This document shows, piece by piece, positions 42,117 to 50,552 of a DNA stretch of 64,000 nucleotides (position 1 is the first letter of the stretch; each line of letters begins with the position of its first letter). The notes under the pieces were generated by a model. It saw nothing but the letters and a program-made list of their open reading frames with translations. It was not told the origin of the DNA and searched no databases. The position numbers and the translations under genes are program-made. Source of the DNA: JABMQB01 sp964575025 (GTDB taxonomy: Bacteria; Bacteroidota; Bacteroidia; Bacteroidales; Prolixibacteraceae); contig CAZNPV010000017.1 of the NCBI GenBank assembly GCA_964575025.1, positions 5,499 to 69,498 on the forward strand, written 5' to 3'.

Positions 42117-42671
42117 TTACAGTCCCAGCACTTCATCTATTTCTTTCATGGCATTCAGTGCGAGTTCAGCAAATTCGGGAAGGGGTATTCCAATTTTTTC
42201 ACATTCCATGATGTTTTCTCTTTTAACAGAAGCTGCAAAAGCTTTTTGTTTCATTCTTTTTGTAATTGATTTAGGTTTCACGGATGCGATTTTTTTGTCG
42301 GGGTATATGAGTGCAGTTGCAATGATCAGTCCGGTAATGGTTTCCCCTGCGGCCAGGGCATGTTGGAATTCTGAGGTGCGCTCTTTTCCGGTGGCTACTT
42401 CATTATGCATGATGATTGCATCGAGTGCCTGGTCAGAAATTTTTCCTTTCAACAATTTTTCTGCATACGGGCCATGGGTATAGGGGTCGGCGTTGGTAAT
42501 TTCCACATCAATATCGTGAAGCAATCCGGCCAGTCCCCATTCCTCTTCATCGCGGCCCAGTCTTCGGGCAATGGCCCGCAATACTGCTTCAGAAGCATAA
42601 CAATGCCTGCGCATATTTTCCGCTGAAATGTTCTCTTCGAGTAGTTTAACTGCTTCGTTTCTGTTTATCAT
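42117..42671 (-). CDS. HD-domain phosphohydrolase
   Basis: The 184-residue protein has an HD fold: His in RRHCYASEAVLRAIARRLG, the HD pair in LAGLLHDIDVEIT, and a further His in AIIMHNEVATG. Metal-dependent HD proteins of this short type hydrolyse phosphate esters, often nucleotides; the substrate is not evident. It is divergent from the CYTH gene at 42790. Confidence 0.85.
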   Translation of the reverse strand: MINRNEAVKLLEENISAENMRRHCYASEAVLRAIARRLGRDEEEWGLAGLLHDIDVEITNADPYTHGPYAEKLLKGKISDQALDAIIMHNEVATGKERTSEFQHALAAGETITGLIIATALIYPDKKIASVKPKSITKRMKQKAFAASVKRENIMECEKIGIPLPEFAELALNAMKEIDEVLGL

Positions 42672-42737
42672 GATTCACTTGTTTATAAATCGTAAAAATC
42701 ATTTGACAAAATCCCTGCTATTTGTTAGCCGGCTTGG

Positions 42738-42745
42738 TAAATTTG
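42738..42745 (+). promoter_or_regulatory. Promoter -7 box for the CYTH gene
   Basis: TAAATTTG matches TAnnTTTG 45 bases before ATG 42790. The -33 element is not clear. Confidence 0.5.
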
Positions 42746-42789
42746 CGGCACAATGTAAAATAACGAATTTATTAAAGAACATTAAAATA

Positions 42790-43263
42790 ATGGCAGAGGA
42801 AATTGAACGGAAATTCCTTATAGATCGTACGAAATGGATTCCGGGCTCGACAAAGCGGTTTATATGCCAGGGCTATTTGCAGGATGATCCCGAACGAACC
42901 ATCCGGATAAGGATCTCGGATGATTTGGCATGCTTAACGATCAAGGGGAAATTAAGCGGCATAACCAGGAAGGAGTTTAGCTACCCGGTTCCGGTGGATG
43001 AAGCCAGAGAGCTGTTAAAACTCATAAAACATAAACCCATTGAAAAAACCAGATACCTCGTGTATTATGCCAATAAGTGCTGGGAGGTAGATGAATTTCT
43101 GGGAATCAATGAAGGGCTGTTTCTTGCCGAAGTCGAACTGACTTCCCCGGATGAGGTTATTGAACTGCCTCCCTGGGTGGGGAAAGAAGTTTCGGGAGAC
43201 CCCCGTTTTTACAATGCCTACCTCTCATCGCATCCTTACACTCTCTGGAAAGAAACGATGTAA
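42790..43263 (+). CDS. CYTH-domain protein (inorganic triphosphatase-like)
   Basis: The 157 residues begin AEEIERKFLIDRTKW, the EIERKFL motif that defines CYTH proteins, and continue with RTIRIRISDDLACLTIKG, ITRKEFSYPV, KTRYLVYYANKCWEVDEF and GLFLAEVELTS, the alternating Glu/Arg/Lys strands of the triphosphate tunnel. Most bacterial members of this size hydrolyse inorganic triphosphate. ATG 42790 is used because the family motif begins three residues on; upstream in-frame sequence is not protein-like. Confidence 0.92.
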   Translation: MAEEIERKFLIDRTKWIPGSTKRFICQGYLQDDPERTIRIRISDDLACLTIKGKLSGITRKEFSYPVPVDEARELLKLIKHKPIEKTRYLVYYANKCWEVDEFLGINEGLFLAEVELTSPDEVIELPPWVGKEVSGDPRFYNAYLSSHPYTLWKETM

Positions 43264-43352
43264 CCTGAATGATTCAATGGGAATTCTCCCGTTTGCGGAT
43301 ACCATTCAGGTAAAAATTTCGTTTGAATCTGAAGAAAAACCATAAATCAGCT

Positions 43353-45356
43353 ATGCGAGGAAACAAAATACTCTTTTTTTTATTTCTCTCTGTTGTGTCA
43401 TCTCCTTCTGTTTGTCAGGAGTATTCCACACGTTTCCAGGAACCGGATGATTCGGTTGCACATAAGATCGATTTTCTAAGGAACTATTTCTTTGAAGACC
43501 CCCGTTGGCAGGTTGTTCATCCTGAAATAAAAAACACGGTTGAAGGATTGCTCCATTTTATCCTGAAACAACCGGTTGACACGCTTCGCTCAACTTTTCA
43601 GTCAGGGGATTACAAAGGGCAGCGTATGGTCATTCGTTTTCCCGGGGAAGTAACCGATACCTTACATATTGCAGGGTATATCCCGGCCGGGGAAGTGAAG
43701 AACCGAAAAGCGGAAATCCGCAGATCCGTTACCCGCGCTTTTATAGCAAAAGACCCGGAGGTTCCTGTCGCTTTATTTGTGGATTTGGATGAGAAAATTA
43801 AATGGATCCTCCCGGAGGAGGGCATGCAGTTGATAACAGACTCCATTTATAGCCTTCCCGACAGCCTGCAATTTCTGGATGTCCTTCCCGATGCAATGGT
43901 TCAGACTGCCGAAGATTTCCGGCGCATTTTAACACTCGACAGCATCCGGGATGCTTTAATTGAAAAATACCGCCTTCATTACAACGATTCCATTGCCTCT
44001 GAATACCGTGACTCCGTGATGTTATCCTATCGGAACCAGGCCCTTGAGAAGGAGATTGAGCACAGAATAAAGCAGTTTTCCGATTCGGTAAAAAGAAACA
44101 ACTATCGTGTCATTGAAGCATACAATGACAGCATTATTCAGGCTGTCAATGACTCTGCTTTTTACATGATCAACGACCTGATCCGTTACGCAAACAGCAT
44201 AGATACCGTTGACATTCAAATCCTGAACCTGGCTGACCGGAAAAGCAGATTGACGCTCTCTGATCAAAAAGAACACTATACCAGGGTATGGCTTAAGAAC
44301 AGACAGAACGATTCATTGAGTGTCCTTGTGAGCAATCCGGGGAAACGAAATATCAGGATCGTAATTGATGACAATGTGACCTTCTCAAGAATTTCTCAAA
44401 AACAGGCTAAAGATTTTCAGTTTGTCAATACCCGTCCGTCAGCCAGCCTGGGGGATATCCAGGATCGGTTTAAGATTGAAACCCCCTGGAGCATTGGCGG
44501 GGATGGTACGGTTGGATTTACACAGGCCTACCTGAACAACTGGAAAAAAGGAGGCAAGAGTGCTGTTTCAATGTTGCTGGTTCTCAAGGGATTTGCCAAT
44601 TATTCGACGTTTAATAATAAAATAAAATGGGAAAACAGCATCGAAATACGCAACGGCTGGATCAATCCCGGGGGAAGGGATGAAGATGGAACCCGCTATG
44701 AACTGGAGAAAAACGACGATAAATTTGAAGTGATTTCACGGTTTGGTCTGAGTGCTTTTAAGAAGTGGTATTACAGTGCGGAGGTGGATTTTCAAACCCA
44801 GTTGTTCAAGGGGTTTAAGTATCCGACGAGTGTCAATCCACAACCCATATCAGCTTTTCTTGCCCCGGCAAAAACCGTGTTTAAGATCGGGTTTGATTAT
44901 AAACCGAACGCTGACCTATCGGTTTTTCTCTCCCCGTTTACTTCCAAAAGTGTATTCATCCGTGATACGGTGCTGATTAATAAAAGCAATTACAACATCC
45001 CGGATGGCAAAAGAAGGCTTTGGGTTCCCGGTTTAAATGCCGATATCAGGTTCAAAACCATGATTATCCCCGATATAAGCTATGAAACCAAATACAAAAT
45101 GTTTATCGATTATACCCGGCCTTTTGAAAAATTTGATATCGACTGGGAAAACCTGGTAGTCATGAAAGTAAACGATTACATCAATATGCGCCTGATGCTG
45201 CACCTGATCTATGATGACGATATCCTGTTTCCTGTTTATGACAAGCAAGGGAACGAGTTGTATAAGAAATCAAAACTCCAGGTCAAGGAATTAATTACGG
45301 TAGGGTTTTCGTACAATATCAACAAAAAGGTTTATAAAGCCCGCCGGATTAATTGA
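43353..45356 (+). CDS. DUF3078 outer-membrane protein with an N-terminal coiled region
   Basis: The 667-residue protein has a signal peptide (MRGNKILFFLFLSVVSSPSVCQ). Its first half is polar and helical, with repeated NDSI/RDSV-type units (HYNDSIASEYRDSV, EAYNDSIIQAVNDSAF, about residues 200-285). The second half (about 380-667) matches DUF3078: FTQAYLNNWKKGGKSAVSML, then strands such as WENSIEIRNGWIN and GFSYNINKKVYKARRIN at the end, consistent with a beta-barrel. Function is unknown. The stop overlaps the convergent prenyltransferase gene by eight bases. Confidence 0.78.
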   Translation: MRGNKILFFLFLSVVSSPSVCQEYSTRFQEPDDSVAHKIDFLRNYFFEDPRWQVVHPEIKNTVEGLLHFILKQPVDTLRSTFQSGDYKGQRMVIRFPGEVTDTLHIAGYIPAGEVKNRKAEIRRSVTRAFIAKDPEVPVALFVDLDEKIKWILPEEGMQLITDSIYSLPDSLQFLDVLPDAMVQTAEDFRRILTLDSIRDALIEKYRLHYNDSIASEYRDSVMLSYRNQALEKEIEHRIKQFSDSVKRNNYRVIEAYNDSIIQAVNDSAFYMINDLIRYANSIDTVDIQILNLADRKSRLTLSDQKEHYTRVWLKNRQNDSLSVLVSNPGKRNIRIVIDDNVTFSRISQKQAKDFQFVNTRPSASLGDIQDRFKIETPWSIGGDGTVGFTQAYLNNWKKGGKSAVSMLLVLKGFANYSTFNNKIKWENSIEIRNGWINPGGRDEDGTRYELEKNDDKFEVISRFGLSAFKKWYYSAEVDFQTQLFKGFKYPTSVNPQPISAFLAPAKTVFKIGFDYKPNADLSVFLSPFTSKSVFIRDTVLINKSNYNIPDGKRRLWVPGLNADIRFKTMIIPDISYETKYKMFIDYTRPFEKFDIDWENLVVMKVNDYINMRLMLHLIYDDDILFPVYDKQGNELYKKSKLQVKELITVGFSYNINKKVYKARRIN

Positions 45357-46209
45357 TAAGCAAATCGAGGATTATTAAACCCCCGTACAAGATACTGGCT
45401 ATCCCGTTGGTGGTGGAAAAGGCCAGATTCACATTTCTCAGGTCACCGGGTTTAACCAGGCTGTGTTGATATACCAGAAGACCCATAAAAATAGCGGCTC
45501 CGGTCCAATGTAGCCAGCCTCCCTTTATGGTGATTCCGAAAATTACCACAAAAAAGGCCGTCAGTACATGCAGGAATATGGAGAATATCAGGGCTTTACG
45601 GATCCCGAGGAGAGAGGGAATCGATTGAATCCTGTTTTCTTTATCGAAGGATTCATCCTGCAGGGAATAGAGTATATCAAAACCACTGACCCAGAAGAAT
45701 ACAATGGCACTGATCCATACAGGGGCCATAGTGGGTGTTCCGGTAACAGCCAGGTAGGCTCCCACGGGAGCGATTGCCAATCCCAGGCTGAGCACAAAAT
45801 GGCACCAGGCCGTAAACCGTTTGGTATAACTGTAGAAAAGAATGACAAACAGAGCTACCGGGGAAAGATAAAAACAGAGGGGATTGATAAACCAGGTAGT
45901 TGCAATGAAGAGGAATCCATTGGCAACAACGAAAAACAGCACATTCCGGGGGGTGAGGATTCCGGCAGGGATCTCCCTTTTGTTGGTACGTGGGTTCCGT
46001 TTGTCTATTTCCCTGTCAAGATACCGGTTAAATCCCATAGCGGCATTCCGGGCAAAGACCATACACAACAAGACCAGGAACAGAAGGCTCCACCGGAACG
46101 GGTTTCCGGAACGGGTCACTGCCAGAAAAAACCCGGTCAACGCAAAGGGAAGGGCAAAAACCGTGTGTTCAAATTTAACCAGCCTTGAATAGTGCTTTAG
46201 TACCTGCAT
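45349..46209 (-). CDS. UbiA-family prenyltransferase (menaquinone synthesis, MqnP-like)
   Basis: The 286-residue inner-membrane protein has about eight helices and the two Asp-rich motifs of the family: NAAMGFNRYLDREIDKRNPRT and YSLQDESFDKENRIQS, which bind prenyl diphosphate through magnesium. It starts MQVLKHYSRLVKFEHTVFALPFALTGFF; ATG 46209 is chosen over 46269 because the latter adds unsupported residues. The close resemblance to 4-hydroxybenzoate prenyltransferases in an organism that should use menaquinone suggests the futalosine-pathway enzyme MqnP, an inference without other mqn genes in view. Confidence 0.82.
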   Translation of the reverse strand: MQVLKHYSRLVKFEHTVFALPFALTGFFLAVTRSGNPFRWSLLFLVLLCMVFARNAAMGFNRYLDREIDKRNPRTNKREIPAGILTPRNVLFFVVANGFLFIATTWFINPLCFYLSPVALFVILFYSYTKRFTAWCHFVLSLGLAIAPVGAYLAVTGTPTMAPVWISAIVFFWVSGFDILYSLQDESFDKENRIQSIPSLLGIRKALIFSIFLHVLTAFFVVIFGITIKGGWLHWTGAAIFMGLLVYQHSLVKPGDLRNVNLAFSTTNGIASILYGGLIILDLLIN

Positions 46210-46324
46210 AAGTTTTCGTACGGGAAAGCAAAAATAGAAAGTTTCATGCATTTTTCGGGCTGAAAGCATGGATTAATTTACCCGATAGCAGCGTACAGGA
46301 TTAAAAATAACGATGGAGTCCTTG

Positions 46325-46712
46325 CTATTTTTTGACCATTAGTTTTTGGATCGCTTTTTTGTTATTTGCAAAACCAATTTCCAACAGGTAAACGCCGTTG
46401 TTTAAAAAACCAAGGTTTAACCGGTTGTTTTTTATTTCATCTGCAATAAATACGGTTTGCCCTGATAGATTTATAATCCTGGCTGAAATAACGGGTTGAT
46501 TCTGGTTAAAAAGGAAATGAACGATATCTCCTGCAGGATTGGGAAAAAGTTCAAACCCAGCTTCATTTACGGACTGTTCATAAATGCCTTTCACTAAATT
46601 TCTTCCGCTATTGTTGCTTCCACCATACATTTGCCATAAAGGCTGGCCGTCAGGATTAATTTTAGAAATAATAACGCCTGATATATATTGGCATTTTCTT
46701 ATTTTTTATTCG
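46325..46712 (-). pseudogene. 3' remnant of a beta-propeller protein with T9SS sorting domain
   Basis: An open minus-strand frame without a start contains an SBBP-like unit (YISGVIISKINPDGQPLWQM) and then a complete type A T9SS sorting domain (AGFELFPNPAGDIVHFLFN, IINLSGQTVFIADEI, NNGVYLLEIGFANNKKAIQK, LMVKK). The signal peptide and nearly all propeller repeats are missing upstream. It is the same protein class as the two remnants at 2060-2665. Confidence 0.65.
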
Positions 46713-46836
46713 TAATACTCAAAGTTAAAAGCGAAGTGAATTGATCCCGATCTTTATCTGGGAGTAAATTGAATGAATCCCGATAGCGTAGCGTATCGTT
46801 TGTATAAAATGGCTACTTTTAACAAAACTGTGTGCT

Positions 46837-47214
46837 ATGAAAAACCTCAAAAAATATTTTGTCCTGACAGGAACCCCCGAAAATATTTATAATTCCCTGA
46901 CCAACAAGAAGATGCTTGAGATATGGACCGGTGAGACGGCTGAAATGAGCGAAGAACCCGGTTCGGAATTTTCATTATGGAACGGTAACATCTCGGGGAA
47001 AAACCTGGAATTTGAAAAAAACAGGAAGATCGTCCAGCAATGGTATTTCGAAGGCCAGGAAGAAGACTCTATTGTTACGATCCGTTTGCACCCCCACAAA
47101 AAGGGTGCAAGCATCGAATTGGTGCATACCAACATTCCGGATGATGCATTTCAGAATATTGCCGAAGGCTGGGAGGATGATTATTTCGGGGCGCTGGCTG
47201 AACTATTTCATTAA
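46837..47214 (+). CDS. SRPBCC/AHSA1-type START-like domain protein
   Basis: The 125-residue protein has the helix-grip layout of the AHSA1 group: KKYFVLTGTPENIYNSLTNKKMLEIWTG, then EFSLWNGNISGKNLEFEKNRKIVQQWYF and a last helix AEGWEDDYFGALAELF. Such proteins bind small hydrophobic ligands or act as co-chaperones. It stands alone between a remnant gene and an unrelated operon. Confidence 0.85.
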   Translation: MKNLKKYFVLTGTPENIYNSLTNKKMLEIWTGETAEMSEEPGSEFSLWNGNISGKNLEFEKNRKIVQQWYFEGQEEDSIVTIRLHPHKKGASIELVHTNIPDDAFQNIAEGWEDDYFGALAELFH

Positions 47215-47252
47215 GTGCATGCACTTATCGTACAGGTTTAATAAGCTTCTTT

Positions 47253-47277
47253 CCGGGAAATTGTGGATTTTTCCCGG
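47253..47277 (+). repeat. Hairpin after the START-like gene
   Basis: CCGGGAAA (47253-47260) pairs with TTTCCCGG (47270-47277). A T run lies inside rather than after the stem, so termination is uncertain. The rest of the spacer 47215-47531 shows no gene or strong signal. Confidence 0.4.
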
Positions 47278-47531
47278 GGGGGAAGGAGAGACTTCTTTTG
47301 ACGATATGATCATTACACCTTAATCAAACATTTGCCATTCAACAAAAAACTGATCCCTTTTTCCGGCTTTCACCGGGGGTTTTTGGTTGTCTTTTGGCTG
47401 GATGAAATGAACTTTCTTCTTCCTTTTCAACAAATCCTTCTCTTTTTTATCCATATTCATATCCTTCTCTTCTACGTTTTTAAATCGGAATAGTTTGTTT
47501 ATCTTTCCCTGGTTTTTAAAAATTCCGGCCT

Positions 47532-48389
47532 ATGAGGTGGTTGATATGGATTTTTGTTTTTTATTTGGCAGGTTCCGGGGTGATTGCACAAAGCAATTTT
47601 CAGGTACGGTATGATTACGATGCTTCGGGGAATGCGAATTTTATGGCGGATAATTATTCCGATTTTCCGGTGTATGTGGCGTTGAATTTCAGTTACCTTG
47701 ATTATGCTTCGTTTATGGGGGAGTTGCCTTACATTGGGCGCATTGAGCCGGGGACCCGTTCGCTGTTTACGATCTACCGGGAACCGGATCAGCCCGGTCC
47801 TCAGTTTCATATTGAGGTAAAGTGGTACCCGTCGCATCCCTCCCCCGACACGGATCCGGAGTTTCCCTATTTAATTCCGGCCAGGCCCGGAACAACCGTT
47901 ACGTGTTCTTCCCTTGATACTTACGGAAATGAACGGTCTGTGGGTTTTGAGATGGAAGGTTCTGCTGAGGTGTGTGCTTCCCGCAAAGGGGTTGTAATCC
48001 TGGTGGTGGAGAACCATGACCCGGCCGGGCCTGTGGGAGGTCAACAAATGAACCGGCTGCAAGTGCTGCATACGGATGGAACTGTGGGGGAATATGTTCA
48101 TTTTGATTTCCGGGGAATAGCATGCCAGCCCGGACAAACGGTGATTCCCGGGGAAGTTCTCGGCAGGGCTGCCCCGTTACAGAACGGAACCTTCTTTGTT
48201 GGATTTTCGCTTTCCCATAGCAGCCTTTATTCAGATACTCCCAAAACCCTTATTCCGGAATTTTACCTTGGTGAATCAGGGGTTTCTCCGGTGGAAACAG
48301 GAAAAACATACCGGCCCGTTCACGATATGAAGATCATTAAAAAGGAGTTGACAGGAAAAGAACGAAGGGCATTGAAAAAAGAAAAATAG
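47532..48389 (+). CDS. Degenerate M23/LytM-like secreted protein
   Basis: The 285-residue protein has a signal peptide (MRWLIWIFVFYLAGSGVIAQ). Its middle and end resemble the LytM/M23 fold: ASRKGVVILVVENHDPAG, then LQVLHTDGTVGEYVHFDFRG and GQTVIPGEVLGRA, as in peptidoglycan endopeptidases. The metal-binding residues seem lost: the usual HxxxD at the N-terminal side and HxH at the end are not present (only VHFDF remains). It is likely a non-catalytic, binding or regulatory relative. It ends in a Lys-rich tail (KKELTGKERRALKKEK). Confidence 0.6.
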   Translation: MRWLIWIFVFYLAGSGVIAQSNFQVRYDYDASGNANFMADNYSDFPVYVALNFSYLDYASFMGELPYIGRIEPGTRSLFTIYREPDQPGPQFHIEVKWYPSHPSPDTDPEFPYLIPARPGTTVTCSSLDTYGNERSVGFEMEGSAEVCASRKGVVILVVENHDPAGPVGGQQMNRLQVLHTDGTVGEYVHFDFRGIACQPGQTVIPGEVLGRAAPLQNGTFFVGFSLSHSSLYSDTPKTLIPEFYLGESGVSPVETGKTYRPVHDMKIIKKELTGKERRALKKEK

Positions 48390-48486
48390 GGGGAGGGAAA
48401 CCGGGTATTTTTTTTCAGCCACGGGGGTCAGACAAAACAAGCGACGCACAAAAATAAATTCATACTGTTCCTATTTATGTATATAT

Positions 48487-49791
48487 ATGCAAGCATTTAC
48501 ACAGGATAAGCCAAAAATTGAAAAGATCGTTGAGCGGCATACAGAGAGGTCGTTTGAATTATGCAAATACCTCCATCAAAATCCGGAATTGTCGGAAAAG
48601 GAGTTTGAAACAGCCAGGCGGATGGTGGCAGAACTGGAAAAGACCGCGATGGATGTGTATCCCGGGTTTGGCGGCAATAGTGTGATAGGGGTTCTGAAAA
48701 ACGGGGAAGGGCCGGTAGTGATGCTCCGGACCGACATGGATGCTCTGCCTCTTAAAGAAAAAACAGGACTGGATTTTGCCAGTACCCGTGTGGTGAGTAA
48801 TGAAAAAGGGGAAAAAATTCCGGTTATGCATGCCTGCGGGCACGATATTCATATGTCGGTGTGGGTGGGTACCATTCATGCCCTCGCTGAGCTGAAAGAT
48901 GCCTGGAAAGGAACCCTGTTGGTGATTGCTCAACAGGCTGAAGAACTGGGCAATAGAGGGGCTGATTTAGCCATCGGAGAGGGCTTGTTTACAAAATTCC
49001 CGGTTCCGGATTATGCCCTGGCCTGTCATATCAATCCGGAGCTTGAGTCAGGAACAATCGGACTGGCTGAGGGCCCGGTTTTTGCCGGTATACATACCGT
49101 GAACATCACGGTGTACGGAGAAGGTGGACATGGTGCATACCCGGAAAAATGCATTGATCCGATTGTGATTGCTTCGCGGATTGTCCTGGATCTGCAGACG
49201 ATTGTCAGTCGTGAAATCAGTACGCATGAACCGGCCGTACTGACCGTGGGTGCTATCCATGGAGGATCCCGTGCGAACATTATCCCCGATGAGGTGACAA
49301 TGAAACTGACCCTTCGCTATTACAGCCGGCCGGTAGCCGGTAAAATGATCCGGGCTATTCAACGTATTTGCAAGGGAGCAGCTGCAATGGCCGGATTGCC
49401 TGAAAATAAAATGCCCCGGGTGGAAGTCAAAGCCGGATCAACATCCCCAGTGATCAACGATCCCATCCTCAGCCGGAAAATCAGAACGTTTGCATCTGAG
49501 GTCCTTGGTGAAGATCATGTTATCCGGACCTCTCCGGTTATGGGCGGGGAGGATTTCGGAAAGTACGGACGGACTCCCGAGGCGGTTCCAATATGCATGA
49601 TCTGGCTGGGAAGCACGGCTCCGGAGGAAATGCAACGGCTGAGAACCGAAAGAAAAGAACCGTACCCGCTGCATTCACCTTTCCTTAATCCGGATTACAA
49701 AAATACCATTCATACAGGCATCAAAGTAATGGTGGCCCATGTTCTCGGGCTAATGAATAATGCGGGGAATATCGCATCGAAAGAGGAATGA
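48487..49791 (+). CDS. M20-family amidohydrolase/peptidase
   Basis: The 434 residues match the M20D amidohydrolase group: YLHQNPELSEKEFETARRM near the start, MLRTDMDALPLKEKTGLDF, the metal-binding MHACGHDIHMSV, QQAEELGNRGADLAIGEGLF, a dimerisation domain opening GIHTVNITVYGEGGHGAYPE, and the last ligand region PVMGGEDFGKYG. Enzymes of this group remove acyl groups from amino acids or cleave dipeptides. No signal peptide is present, so it is probably cytoplasmic, although near relatives can be secreted. Confidence 0.88.
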   Translation: MQAFTQDKPKIEKIVERHTERSFELCKYLHQNPELSEKEFETARRMVAELEKTAMDVYPGFGGNSVIGVLKNGEGPVVMLRTDMDALPLKEKTGLDFASTRVVSNEKGEKIPVMHACGHDIHMSVWVGTIHALAELKDAWKGTLLVIAQQAEELGNRGADLAIGEGLFTKFPVPDYALACHINPELESGTIGLAEGPVFAGIHTVNITVYGEGGHGAYPEKCIDPIVIASRIVLDLQTIVSREISTHEPAVLTVGAIHGGSRANIIPDEVTMKLTLRYYSRPVAGKMIRAIQRICKGAAAMAGLPENKMPRVEVKAGSTSPVINDPILSRKIRTFASEVLGEDHVIRTSPVMGGEDFGKYGRTPEAVPICMIWLGSTAPEEMQRLRTERKEPYPLHSPFLNPDYKNTIHTGIKVMVAHVLGLMNNAGNIASKEE

Positions 49792-49839
49792 TAGCCGTGA
49801 AAAAGCAGCGCGAAGTTGTCTGCCGGCAAGTGCAGCCTG

Positions 49840-50502
49840 TTATTTAACGTAATCCTCCAATTCGTGAAACCAAAAGTCGTATCCCTTTTTGTTCATGTGT
49901 AATCCATCATCAAGAAATATATCCTGGTTTGGCAATCCTGAATCGGTAAGCATACCATTCCAGACATTCACATAGGTAAGTCCCCGGTTCCGGCAAAAGA
50001 TTTTCAATTGGTTGTTCAATTCTTCGTATGCATTCTTCAGGTTCCAGCGGGCTAAGCTGGGTTTGGCAGATATGAATGCAATGTATACTCCGGGCAATTC
50101 TTCCTGTAACCTGGCTACGATTGTTTCTGCTGCAGCGAGGATCTCTTCCGGTTCTATGTTCGAAGCCACATCGTTGTCGCCTTCATAGATGAATACCTGT
50201 TCCGGATTGAACCGGATTACCGCATCGTCAAGGTAATAAAGAAGATCGCTCATGTGGGATCCGCCAAATCCGGTATTGAAAACAGCAAATTCCGGGAAAT
50301 AAGTATGAATATCTTTCCACATGCGAATGCTGGAACTTCCCGTAAATACGATGACTTTCCGGTTTTCTGCAGATTCGGTGTCGATTTGCCGGATCTGCTC
50401 CATTTCATTTTCAAAACGCAAAGGATCCTGTGCGTTGGAAAAAGGGACGATCAACAGAAGGGAGATGAGAGCTCCCGATTTGAGTAAATTCATTCGTTTC
50501 AT
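49840..50502 (-). CDS. SGNH/GDSL-family hydrolase
   Basis: The 220-residue secreted protein has a signal peptide (MKRMNLLKSGALISLLLIVPFSNAQ) and the SGNH blocks: VIVFTGSSSIRMW (catalytic Ser), FNTGFGGSHMSDLL (Gly), FIYEGDNDVASN (Asn) and IFLDDGLHMNKKGYDFW with the Asp-x-x-His pair. ATG 50502 is used, with ATG 50493 possible. Such enzymes are esterases or acetylhydrolases on glycans or lipids. Confidence 0.9.
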   Translation of the reverse strand: MKRMNLLKSGALISLLLIVPFSNAQDPLRFENEMEQIRQIDTESAENRKVIVFTGSSSIRMWKDIHTYFPEFAVFNTGFGGSHMSDLLYYLDDAVIRFNPEQVFIYEGDNDVASNIEPEEILAAAETIVARLQEELPGVYIAFISAKPSLARWNLKNAYEELNNQLKIFCRNRGLTYVNVWNGMLTDSGLPNQDIFLDDGLHMNKKGYDFWFHELEDYVK

Positions 50503-50552
50503 TTTTGTTTTCAATTTAAAAGTATATGCTTTCAATCAAAAGATGCTTTGGT

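Noticed and set aside
45568..46188. A 206-codon frame opposite the UbiA-family gene
   Set aside because: It is low-complexity Gly/Lys/Glu sequence antisense to a prenyltransferase with clear motifs.
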